DNA from: Chara braunii
Taxonomy: Eukaryota > Streptophyta > Charophyceae > Charales > Characeae
Direction: 5' to 3'
DNA length: 37,530 bases
Assembly (NCBI GenBank): GCA_003427395.1
Contig: BFEA01000515.1
Coordinates: 1,051,268-1,088,797, forward strand
Shown piece after piece: positions 10,401 to 18,963 of the stretch (its first letter is position 1; every line of letters begins with the position of its first letter). The notes beneath the pieces are model-generated. The model was not told where the DNA came from. It did no database searches and was given only the letters and a program-made list of their open reading frames with translations. A program made the translations under genes and the position numbers.

Positions 10401-10618
10401 GTGGAGAGAGTATCCATGTGTGTTCTGGGCCGTTGGACCCATTTTCCAGCCGATGCAGCTCCACCCGATATAAAGGAGGCTTGAAAATGAAAGGGTCAAT
10501 CTCAAGGATGCTCCTACTACCGCAGGGGGAATAGAGGATCTACAATCGCATGGGAAAGAAAAGAAAGAAAAAGAATCGTTCATGTTTCTTGTTTTCCTGG
10601 AGCTGTGCCTATCACAGA

Positions 10619-13600
10619 TCAAAAGCGGGCGACAGCTCCTGCAGCTGTGATTATCACTATCAATGTATGAGACATATCCAAAGCGAGCGAGAGAAAGGCG
10701 ATAGGACGAAGTGGAGGCGGTTGAGAAGGCGCACCTGTTACAGTAAGACGCACGCTTATCCCGTCAACGTTCGGCAGTGCAGCGATTTCTTGAAGTGTCT
10801 TGGCGCTTATCTGATCATCCAGAAAACAGATGATGCGCACCCTTCGCGCGTCTTCAAGGCTCCCGTGCATCAAAAACCATCTCCGGATCTGACTGTGAGC
10901 ATCACCCACCACCTGCGATAGAGTTTCTTTACTATAATCATCCGGTGCAGGTCTGTATTCCAGGAACACGTCCTCCCACCTGGCATTGCTTTCCTCCATC
11001 GTCTTCCTTAGCCCTTCAAGCTGTACCTCCACCACATCAATATGCTCTTCTTGGGGCTTCCAAATGGCAAGCACCTTCCCTCTCGGCACTTCGTTTTCCG
11101 TCATAGGCTCGTCCGATCTGTCCGCGATGATAATCGACACGTCCTCTTCTGACCGTTCGAGCTTCGACAAGACCGGGGACAACGCACTTTTCACAGATTC
11201 CCCGAGGACCGCACCTTCATCAGCATGGCCGCAAATTATAAATTTACCCCCCCGCTCATCCCTCGCTCCACCGAGCTTGTCAACCATGATAGAATCTTGG
11301 AAGTCTCCTGGAAGGAGAAATCCGTCGATCACCCTGAGCTTCGGCAGTGAGTGCCAGATGTCCTCACTCACTTCTCCCTCGAAGATGATCCTCGTTGCGG
11401 CAGCTGCGCCATGGTTAAGCGAATCAACAACAGCTTGTCGTAAATGTCGAGCCACCCTGAGCACATCTTCCGTAGCAGACGATCCGAACGTCCAAGGACT
11501 TGTCTTCGACCAAGCCGGTTGGTACGCCAGAATAATGTTCCTCCAATAGCTGCCAACCTGCCGGATGAGATCCTGAAGTTGTCCTAGCCACTGAGGTTCT
11601 TGTCGATCATTGCCATCGTGGCACTGATCGTCGCTGCTGTCGTCGGCATCGAGATGGTCTTCGACGCAGACTATGACAAAAAGACCGGCTTGCACAGACA
11701 TTTTGACTAAGTTACCCGCGACCTCGTTCCATCCCGGCTTGCCTCCGCTCATTCGGACCAGCACGTAGGTAAAACCTTGGTCCCTGAGACACTCCGGTGG
11801 CTCGTAGCTATGGCGCGTTGCCACTTCAATAGTGTTCCCCGTCCTTGCAATCAGCTCCCGCGCGGCACTAAGCTTGTCATCCGGCACGAAGGCGATGATG
11901 TCGCAGAGATTGGCACTCAGTGGGAACAATTTGCTGCTGCTGCTGCTCTCGGAGGCCCCCTGGTCGTCGCCCTCGTTCTTGAGAAGCAGCCGCAAACGCT
12001 CGTCGATATAATCGGACTCCAATCGACAAGCGACAAAGAGTTTCCTACCTGAAAGTGATCTGGCCCACGCCTCCCCCAACGCCAACTCGCACAGCCTCTT
12101 GAACTCCTCGAATCCCTCTCTAAACTTTCCAATCCTCCGCTTGCAATCGCCTGCCGCTCCCTCAAGCCATCCCTCCACCTCAATCCTGCACGAGCATATG
12201 ACATCCCGCAGCCAGTTTGGACACTCAAGCTTTCTCTTGTCAACTTCCCCGGTGTATTTCATCCACTCGTACTTCTCCCTGCTCATCTGCTCAATACACG
12301 CTTCCAACTCAATCATCTCCTGGGCCCGGTGCTTCCAGCGGTCGATTTCTTCATCCCTAGCTTGCCCTATTTTGTGCAACGAGACCGTGGATCGACCAGA
12401 TTCTCGGAGAACAAGTATTCCACACTCGTCCATCTCAAGCACCCCGCACACTTCCTCGTCCACCATTCTTAACTTGCCCATTCGATTCTGGCGCCCCTCG
12501 AATATGTCCAAATCAGTTTCCTCACCACGATAATTGCTAATCCGAAAGGAGAAGGGTGAAACTCGTACATTCCCATCCTTGGTAAACACAGTACTCCAAA
12601 TTGAATCCCCCTGTATCTTGAAATCAATACCCCTCGGATATATGTTGTCCAAAATCTGGTCCCTACACGCGGTGAAGAGTGCCGCGCCGCGCACGATAGC
12701 TTCATCTTGGTAGGCGAGGGGCTGTGGCGCCTTGTCGAAGAACACCCTCAACATGCGGCCGATCTCGGGAATGCGTGTGGATCCCCCTGCGAGGACAACT
12801 GCCTGCACTTCTTGCGGTTCAGTCTGCTTCTGTGCCACACGCAAAAAGCATTCCAAGCACCGATCGAACAACGGTCTGCACCTTCGCTCGAACACTTCCC
12901 GCTCCAGATTCAGTACCAGCTTTTCTTGGCCGTCGAACAACTCAATCTCAATGAGCGCATTCCTGAGCGATGTGAGGTCTCGTTTCGCTCTCTCACTCGC
13001 AATCTTCAACTTCAGCGCCGTACCTTTTCTGCTGTCGAGGGGCTTACCGAACTTGCTGACCCATTCTTCTTCTATGAGTTCGATTATCTCTTCATCGAAG
13101 TCCTTGCCTCCGAGACACGTATCGCCGTCCACGGCATCTACCGTCAACCTCCCATCGCCGATCGAAACAAGCGCCACGTCCAGGCTTCCACCGCCGAGGG
13201 AGAAAATTAATACCTTGGAGTGACCGTTTTGTCTTTGACGAGGACCACATTTGCTCATTGACAGCATGCCGTTGTCGTGAGCATACGCCACAGCGGCGGC
13301 AGTAGCCTCGTTCACGAATTCCACGTCCGTGAAGCCTGCAATCTGGGCCGCGATTTTCGTCGCAGATCGCTGTCGGTCGTTATAGAAAGACGGCACAGCT
13401 ATGGTAGCAGCGCATAAACTGCCGCAATGGAGAAAAGATTCAGCCATGCTCTTCATCTTGGCCAACAGCATCGCTAGGATCTCTTCCGGGGCGAACAGCG
13501 TGGCACCTCTCTGCTCTGCTGTCGAGGCATCCTCAGGCCCACTCTCGTCTCCATCCTCCTTAGAAAGCCAGGACAAGAACGGACTTCTTACCTCGATTCG

Positions 13601-13909
13601 GACCTCGCCCTGTAACCCTCGCTTGACGTTGAACGGCCACCACCGAAGCTCCTCGGTGATGGAGTCGTAATCTCGCCCGATCAGTCGTTTCACTTCGTAC
13701 AGCACGTTCTCCGGGATCCGCCGAGCTTGCTTCTGTGCTTGCCCCACTAAACGGCTTTTGTCCGTGAACGTGACAAAAGACGGCGTTGACAGCTCTCTGA
13801 ATTCGTTGGGTATGACGTGGACAATCCCATCGCTCCCAATCACCGCGACCGCACACGAAGAAGTACCCGGATCGATGGCTATGCGAGTGATGGTCGAAGC
13901 CGCCGCCAT
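10619..13909 (-). CDS. HSP70 fused to two degenerate triosephosphate-isomerase-like domains
   Basis: Residues below are numbered from the upstream in-frame ATG at 14107. I prefer Met67 (13909), which sits just before the conserved HSP70 start in a good context (GGTGGCGATGGC). The HSP70 ATPase domain (about 74-485) shows IDPGTSS (phosphate 1), VKRLIGR, VNEATAAA, FSLGGGSLD (phosphate 2) and LAGGSTRIP (adenosine). A substrate-binding beta region (about 486-575, shortened) and a helical lid ending in the VEGWLEG block (about 585-680) follow. Residues 687-945 read like a whole TIM barrel (KLFVACRLES, AGLFVIVCVED, AYQPAWS, TRIIFEGEV, IDGFLLPG), and 953-1125 like a second TIM lacking its middle. HSP70s are ATP-driven protein chaperones, usually about 640 aa. 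The TIM catalytic residues and the phosphate-2 Asp are replaced, so chaperone-like binding or scaffolding is more likely than isomerase activity. The last 35 residues show no homology. Intronless and free of stops. Likely cytosolic, as no clear targeting peptide is seen. Confidence 0.9.
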   Translation of the reverse strand: MAAASTITRIAIDPGTSSCAVAVIGSDGIVHVIPNEFRELSTPSFVTFTDKSRLVGQAQKQARRIPENVLYEVKRLIGRDYDSITEELRWWPFNVKRGLQGEVRIEVRSPFLSWLSKEDGDESGPEDASTAEQRGATLFAPEEILAMLLAKMKSMAESFLHCGSLCAATIAVPSFYNDRQRSATKIAAQIAGFTDVEFVNEATAAAVAYAHDNGMLSMSKCGPRQRQNGHSKVLIFSLGGGSLDVALVSIGDGRLTVDAVDGDTCLGGKDFDEEIIELIEEEWVSKFGKPLDSRKGTALKLKIASERAKRDLTSLRNALIEIELFDGQEKLVLNLEREVFERRCRPLFDRCLECFLRVAQKQTEPQEVQAVVLAGGSTRIPEIGRMLRVFFDKAPQPLAYQDEAIVRGAALFTACRDQILDNIYPRGIDFKIQGDSIWSTVFTKDGNVRVSPFSFRISNYRGEETDLDIFEGRQNRMGKLRMVDEEVCGVLEMDECGILVLRESGRSTVSLHKIGQARDEEIDRWKHRAQEMIELEACIEQMSREKYEWMKYTGEVDKRKLECPNWLRDVICSCRIEVEGWLEGAAGDCKRRIGKFREGFEEFKRLCELALGEAWARSLSGRKLFVACRLESDYIDERLRLLLKNEGDDQGASESSSSSKLFPLSANLCDIIAFVPDDKLSAARELIARTGNTIEVATRHSYEPPECLRDQGFTYVLVRMSGGKPGWNEVAGNLVKMSVQAGLFVIVCVEDHLDADDSSDDQCHDGNDRQEPQWLGQLQDLIRQVGSYWRNIILAYQPAWSKTSPWTFGSSATEDVLRVARHLRQAVVDSLNHGAAAATRIIFEGEVSEDIWHSLPKLRVIDGFLLPGDFQDSIMVDKLGGARDERGGKFIICGHADEGAVLGESVKSALSPVLSKLERSEEDVSIIIADRSDEPMTENEVPRGKVLAIWKPQEEHIDVVEVQLEGLRKTMEESNARWEDVFLEYRPAPDDYSKETLSQVVGDAHSQIRRWFLMHGSLEDARRVRIICFLDDQISAKTLQEIAALPNVDGISVRLTVTGAPSQPPPLRPIAFLSLALDMSHTLIVIITAAGAVARF

Positions 13910-14112
13910 CGCCACCTTCTCGATACGCCGCCTCTCTCCGCCGAGCCACTCCTGGTCGGCTATCTTCTTCCGAACTCTTCCTCCCTGCTGTCCGCTTCGT
14001 CCGCGACTCTGCGCTGCGTCTTGCCCCACTCTCCCTGATTCGTCAGCGCCTCTCGCCCGCCAATCTACCAATGTTTGTTGACTAGGTGAAGGGCCGGTTA
14101 ATGCCAAAGCTT

Positions 14113-14120
14113 TTCTAGAA
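14113..14120 (-). promoter_or_regulatory. Possible heat-shock element upstream of the HSP70-TIM gene
   Basis: The palindrome TTCTAGAA is a two-unit nTTCnnGAAn core, and the next units in phase (TTA, AAA) match two of three bases each. It is about 205 bp upstream of the preferred start at 13909. Heat-shock factor normally needs three units, so this is a weak candidate. No clear TATA box was found near it. Confidence 0.28.
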
Positions 14121-14440
14121 ATTTAGAAAAATATGAAACCGATGAAGAAGATAGACGAGAGAAGGGAGAAGAGATGAAGGGCCAGCCCAGGGTGGCTTCC
14201 ACCTTTGTTTCCTTTACAGGTTCACAATTCGGGGTCGACGAAGTAGCAGGGTCGCGTCCCATGTTTCGCCTCAGACAAAAGACCTGCGAAAAAGCAGTCA
14301 CCACACACACACGACCGTTTCGCCGGAGAAAGGTCAGGATCGAGTCATTTCAGGTTACAGTGTGGCACGCAATTGGCAACGCCCGTTGCGCCCGGAGTCC
14401 TAAGACCAGCCCCAAACTCAGCCCTTGGCCGCCACCAATA
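14121..14440. other. Upstream region of the HSP70-TIM gene, no gene seen
   Basis: Open frames here lack family motifs. The stretch lies between the HSP70-TIM start and the duplicated microsatellite block and is the likely promoter region. Confidence 0.4.
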
Positions 14441-14638
14441 GAAAGCAATCAACTTGATTCGAAAAAAGCCATCAACATGATTCGACAACAGCAATCATCC
14501 GGGTGGAATTGTGACGTCCCGACCTCAAACCATATATGTGAGTTGCACAGTAATATTTCTTCTCAACATGGCCCCCGAGCCGGATTCGTGAGCCAGCGAA
14601 CGAGTGAAGGAGTAAGAATTGTGCCGACTCGTGCGTGC

Positions 14639-14677
<39 letters not shown>
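14639..14677. repeat. (GT)n microsatellite
   Basis: An uninterrupted run of about 19 GT units, ending in GCGCGC. Alternating purine-pyrimidine DNA of this kind can adopt Z-form. Confidence 0.97.
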
Positions 14678-14683
<6 letters not shown>

Positions 14684-14807
14684 AGAGAGAGAGACAGAGA
14701 GAGAGAGAAACAGGGCGAGAGCGCGCCCGCCATCATGAGAGTTATGTGTGTGTAAGAGAGGAACCAGATGACGAACGCGCGTACAGGGTGGGGGGTGTGT
14801 GTGTGTG

Positions 14808-14810
<3 letters not shown>

Positions 14811-14864
<54 letters not shown>
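14811..14864. repeat. (GA)n microsatellite
   Basis: A pure AG run of about 27 units, continued by an impure GA-rich tail to about 14902. A long mirror-symmetric purine strand is able to form triplex DNA. Confidence 0.97.
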
Positions 14865-14866
<2 letters not shown>

Positions 14867-15110
14867 GAAGAGAGGCAGAGAGAGAGAGAGGGAGGGAGAG
14901 ATCCGAAGAAAGCAATGAACTTCATTCCAAAATAGAAATCATCCGGGTGGAATTGTGACGTCCCGACCTCAACCCTAGTATGTGAAGTGAACAGTAATAT
15001 TGCTTCTTAACGTGGACAGCGAGCCAGATTCGTGAGGCAGCCAGCGAACGAAGGAGGAAGAATCATGCGTGCGTGTGAGTGTGTGTGTGTGCCCGTGCGT
15101 GCGCGCGTGC

Positions 15111-15114
<4 letters not shown>

Positions 15115-15155
<41 letters not shown>
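15115..15155. repeat. (GT)n microsatellite
   Basis: A GT run of about 20 units in the second copy of the duplicated block, preceded by GC/GT alternation from 15067. Confidence 0.97.
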
Positions 15156-15160
<5 letters not shown>

Positions 15161-15166
15161 GCGTGC

Positions 15167-15177
15167 GAGAGAGAGAG

Positions 15178-15238
<61 letters not shown>
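15167..15238. repeat. (GA)n microsatellite
   Basis: A GA run of about 35 units with a single C interruption at 15180, directly after the GT tract. Confidence 0.97.
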
Positions 15239-15241
<3 letters not shown>

Positions 15242-15348
15242 GACGAAATAAACCGAAAGAAACGAAAGAAGGGCTAACCACAGTCTTTGTTGATTCATCA
15301 CTACGTGTGTGTGGGGACAGAGAAACAGAGGGCGAAAGCGCGTACAAG

Positions 15349-15351
<3 letters not shown>

Positions 15352-15402
<51 letters not shown>
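15352..15402. repeat. (GA)n microsatellite
   Basis: A pure GA run of about 25 units, the third long purine tract within 600 bp. Confidence 0.97.
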
Positions 15403-15405
<3 letters not shown>

Positions 15406-15643
15406 CAGTCGCCACTACCGGCAATTGGCAAAATCTGGAGGCATGTCGGCCAATCGAGAACGCAATCAGACAGAAATCGAAGCCATGCAAAAGCACCAAT
15501 CGTGAGCAGCGAACGACATAGTCACCACTGATGAAGGAAAAAAGCTCGGATCGTGAGCAGCAAACAAGATATAGGGCGTCGCCGAACGGCTCACGAAACG
15601 AAAAACGAAACGCCTGCATCTTCCCACCGACCATGAATTTCGC

Positions 15644-15652
15644 TATAAATAG
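15644..15652 (+). promoter_or_regulatory. TATA-box-like site upstream of LINE A insertion
   Basis: TATAAATAG matches the plant TATA consensus very well. An imperfect inverted repeat of GAAACGAAAAACGAAACG type flanks it (about 15595-15612 and 15687-15708). No gene follows before the LINE A insertion point at 15806, so if real, the promoter was separated from its gene by the insertion. A chance match is possible. Confidence 0.3.
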
Positions 15653-15793
15653 TAACGAGTGTATTTTCCATCTATCGTGGGCAGATGCACTCGTTTCCTT
15701 TTCGTTTCGTCTGCCGTGTTTCAAGGCCCGTAGACGTCTGACGAAGGGAAGACATGCGTACCGGTCCGACGCCCTCTCCTCTCGGTCACGAAA

Positions 15794-15805
15794 ACTAGGG
15801 AGCGC
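15794..15805. repeat. Left target-site duplication of LINE A
   Basis: ACTAGGGAGCGC here is identical to 23683-23694, immediately after the LINE A poly(A) tail. It is preceded by AAA, in keeping with an L1-type nick at a TTTT/A-like site. Confidence 0.7.
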
Positions 15806-16409
15806 GAGCGAAGTCGGCCGGACCGCGCGGGAGCGCTGCGTTAACTCCAGCGTTACAGCGCTACCGTAGCGATTTGGGCGAAGGTGTTTCTCAGCTCGAT
15901 TGCGCGGCATGCTTTTTCGTCTTCTTCCTCGGTATTACCGAGGGAGGAGTGGTAAGGGCCTGCCTTCACCATTGATATGGTGCGTGCCGACCGAGGGATA
16001 CGGGGCGGCCTAGGCAGCGGCCTGACTCGGGAGTGGCTTCCAAATCGGGGAGGTTAATGCTCGAGTCTTAATTTCAAGAGACTCCTTGTCGATGCCCTTA
16101 GCGTGAATGCGCTCTCGGGGCGAGTTGAACATGGTTTGGTCTTGAAGTGAAAACGGGGAGCGGCTGTGATCTTGATGCAGGTATAACGTTTTTCCCCGCC
16201 CCTGGATTCGCGTTCTCACTCGCTCTGGTATTTAAGGTTGTATGGGAAGGGAGTTATGCTATTGCTTTTATAGATTTTCCCATATTTATTGGAAGCTTCC
16301 TTTCCTATTCTACTTTAATTAGTAAGTTTTGATATAACTAGGCTTTCCTTTTTTCCTTTTTCGACAAGTTAAGACTGGCTCAGGCCGGTCTGAAATTGTT
16401 TCAGCCCGC
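15806..16409 (+). other. 5' UTR of LINE A
   Basis: A GC-rich start, a hairpin (CCTCGGTATTACCGAGG, about 15929) and an AT-rich end before the ORF1 ATG at 16410. No coding motif. It probably holds the internal promoter of the LINE, but no element is recognisable. Confidence 0.5.
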
Positions 16410-17092
16410 ATGGCGGCTCCTGACCCCCCGCGGCCCATCTCGCCGGACGAAAAACAACGAATCCGGGGCATCATTTCACAGTGTTACCTGGACGGTATTC
16501 TCCCCCCTCGCTTGGCTTCGTCGGTGGTTGAGGAGGGAGAGGACTATGTGAGGGTCACAGTGAACCCTGAACTTTACGAAGTCCAGGCCGAATGGCTCCG
16601 CGAACACGCGGTCACCATTCTGTTCGGAGATGAGTCCGCGTCAGTCCCTATAGACGTAAGAAAACGATTAGTTCGGATCTATGAGGATGGGTGGGCCAGC
16701 TCGTCCCAAATTGCCTCGCCTGCGAAGAGGCGCCTTTTTCATAATGAGTCACGAAATTTGATTACGTATATTGCCCCGACCAGCGACGTCGCAACATGGA
16801 TGCTTAAAATGCCGCAAACAGAAGTTGAACTAGACAAGGTCAAGTCTAGCATTTCATTTAGGCCTTGGATGACTGAAACTGAGCTTTGGGAGTGGAGGGA
16901 GGTGGCGCGACACCGGTTCTTTTGGATTCGGTGCCAGCTGGTGCCTGTTGAGGTCCTCCCCCTCCTCCCAGGGGCTGTCCGCGACGCCTATGGTTGTAAG
17001 GTAATAAAGGAATACCCGGTATTTAAGGACAAACTAGACCCTGATCTTGTGAATGTAAGGTTTGATTTGGAATCTGTCGCTGGTGATTGATC
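16410..17092 (+). pseudogene. LINE A ORF1, N-terminal part
   Basis: The 226-codon frame starts MAAPDPPRPISPDE and ends at a TGA near 17088. It resembles the N-terminal domain that precedes the zinc knuckle in plant L1-like ORF1 proteins, with a fold-sized about 200-aa segment rich in W and R. A frameshift near 17085 separates it from the knuckle, since the following sense (LGPDGYVELEVVC) continues in another frame. ORF1 proteins bind element RNA. Assignment rests mainly on position in the element. Confidence 0.7.
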
Positions 17093-18963
17093 TGGGTCCA
17101 GATGGTTACGTTGAATTGGAAGTGGTCTGCGCAGAGACCCCGTGGTGCCCTGCATGCAGGCAACATTTTCATTCAGAAGGGGACGAATTTTGTCAATCGA
17201 GTAAAAAGAAATCATATGCGAAAGCGGTCAAGGGAAAGAGGAAGGGTGAGGCCGAGGGTAAGGGGGAGAAGGTGGCAGGAAGAAAGGACGGTTCAAAAAG
17301 GGGGAGAAGGGAGGACGGAGAGAACCAGAAGGATGGGGGAAAGGACGGGGGGAAAGACGAAGGTAAGGAACAAGAGGAGAGGGGGGACAAGGCCAGGCAG
17401 GAGAAGGACAAGAACAAAGACATGAGGGTTGAGGATGGTGGGGGGAAGGGGAAAACTGGGAAGGAGATCGCATATGTAGAGAAGCAGAAAGGAGAAAAAG
17501 AGTCAGGAACGGCTACACCTGAATTGGTCAAGGAAAAGGAGAAGACCAGGGTTGACCCAAAGGGGGATATAGGAGGGAAGATGAGTGATGCTTTGGACGC
17601 GAGCGCAGGGACTTCTCTGGTCCCTCTCTCAGACAAGATGGACGAGGATCGGCCTACCCCCGGACGGGAAAAATGCAAACGTGTTGAGGAAACTGAGTCG
17701 GGGGACAATCTCCATATTCGTAATTTTGTTGTTAAAGGTAAGGAGATCGTATTATACGAGAGATCGCTTCCGTCACCTGGCCCTGGGACCCCCCCTCCCT
17801 CACCCTCCTCACTGATGGTTAAAGAGGACGGGGATGAGGAGGAGTCTTCATCTCTATCTGAAAACGACAATGAAGATCCTTCAGTGGTTCCCATCGCCCG
17901 GAAGTACGAAAACGAGGTCTATGCATCCTCTCAGGATGAGGATGATTTTGACTCTGATCTGGGAGTGAAAAATCTCTATCTGCTGAAGAGCGCTAAATCA
18001 GACCCTGCTGTGCCAGTCGTTTCTTCTGGGTCTAATAAGGAGGATTACCGCTCAGTCGATAGCCATAACTGGACACCTGGTACTGATGAAGGTTCTAATA
18101 AGGGGGAGAGGTCTATCTCTCCTCTTGCTGTGGTTTCCCCCGCGAAAAAGCAATTTTCCCCCAATAAGAGAGCACAGGGTCCTGGGATTAAGGGTGGTTC
18201 TTCAACAGCCACTAGTCAATTTCCCCTCCCCAAGAATACGGGTTCCCAGACCAAGGTAAATCTGGGCAAATCTCGTCCTTTGAAAAAATCCTTGAATCTT
18301 GCCTAGCCCATGCAGACTCTGTCTGCCAAGGACAGGAAATCAGGTAAGTTTAAAGAATTTCTGGTTCCCCTCGTGATTACGTCGTCTCCCCACGGCCCCA
18401 TGGTTCTCACGAATATTGACGAGAATGAAGCCCTGTCACTCCCGGCGGTCCCCACCACAGGCCCGCCTCCGGAGTCCCTCTGGCTCTCGGCCACGAAGGA
18501 ACAGGTGCTGCGACATTCGGGTGTCTGCACTTTGTTACAGACCCCTAAACGGGGCTGTCACATTCCGTCCAATGCACAAGGCAACAAGACTGTGCTTCAT
18601 ATAGCCTGGCTTGCCCTCCAGGCGAGCCCAAGGGACCTGGATACACTGCGCTCTCAGCAGATCTATTGGCTCCCCCTTGCCAGGTTCTTGGACACATCTT
18701 CCGACACGCTGAGAGAAATTAGTCTTCGAGAGGGCCTGTCTTCCCAAGACGTGGTGGATTGGCTTCACGTCACGGAGGCTGCAGATGGCTTTACATCAGA
18801 GAGATTCACAGTTGACCTGTCGGCTTCGTCCTTTTCGGTCCCCTTAGGCCAGGAAGGGGAAGCCGCTCTCCCGAGGGGTGGAGGGTCTGGGGCTCGGAAA
18901 AAGGCAACATCCCGCATCCAAATCACACGCGGCAGAGGTTCAGGAGATGGTTCTACCAATTAG
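17062..18963 (+). pseudogene. LINE A ORF1, zinc knuckle, charged linker and C-terminal part
   Basis: A CCHC-like knuckle with spacing CX2CX4HX6C lies at 17146-17193 (CPACRQHFHSEGDEFC). About 110 residues rich in Lys, Glu and Gly follow, then an acidic Ser-rich stretch. An in-frame TAG at 18304-18306 splits the frame; after it the C-terminal segment (HGPMVLTNIDENEALSLP onward) aligns with the end of LINE B ORF1. The frame ends at 18963 and overlaps the ORF2 start at 18947 by 17 nt. It is an RNA-binding component of the element. Confidence 0.75.

Larger units (their letters stand above)
14441..15300. repeat. Duplicated block carrying GT and GA microsatellites
   Basis: 14441-14906 and 14907 to about 15300 start alike (GAAAGCAAT-AACTT-ATTC) and share a block of about 125 bp (14496-14622 and 14939-15065) with over 80 percent identity by eye. 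Each copy then has a GT tract followed by a GA tract. The blocks include a GGAATTGTGACGTCCC-type motif similar to the 3' ends of the LINEs further right. Open frames through the tracts are artefacts of two-base repeats. Confidence 0.75.

Noticed and set aside
13560-13949. 129-codon alternative frame inside the HSP70-TIM gene
   Set aside because: Lies wholly within the conserved HSP70 frame in another phase, without a motif.
14635-15910. Long open frames on both strands through the GT/GA tracts
   Set aside because: Two-base repeats are open in several frames by nature; the predicted proteins are only alternating residues.
17193-17894. 233-codon minus-strand frame opposite LINE A ORF1
   Set aside because: It mirrors the Lys/Glu-rich linker and has no motif; the plus strand carries the zinc knuckle and fits the element order.
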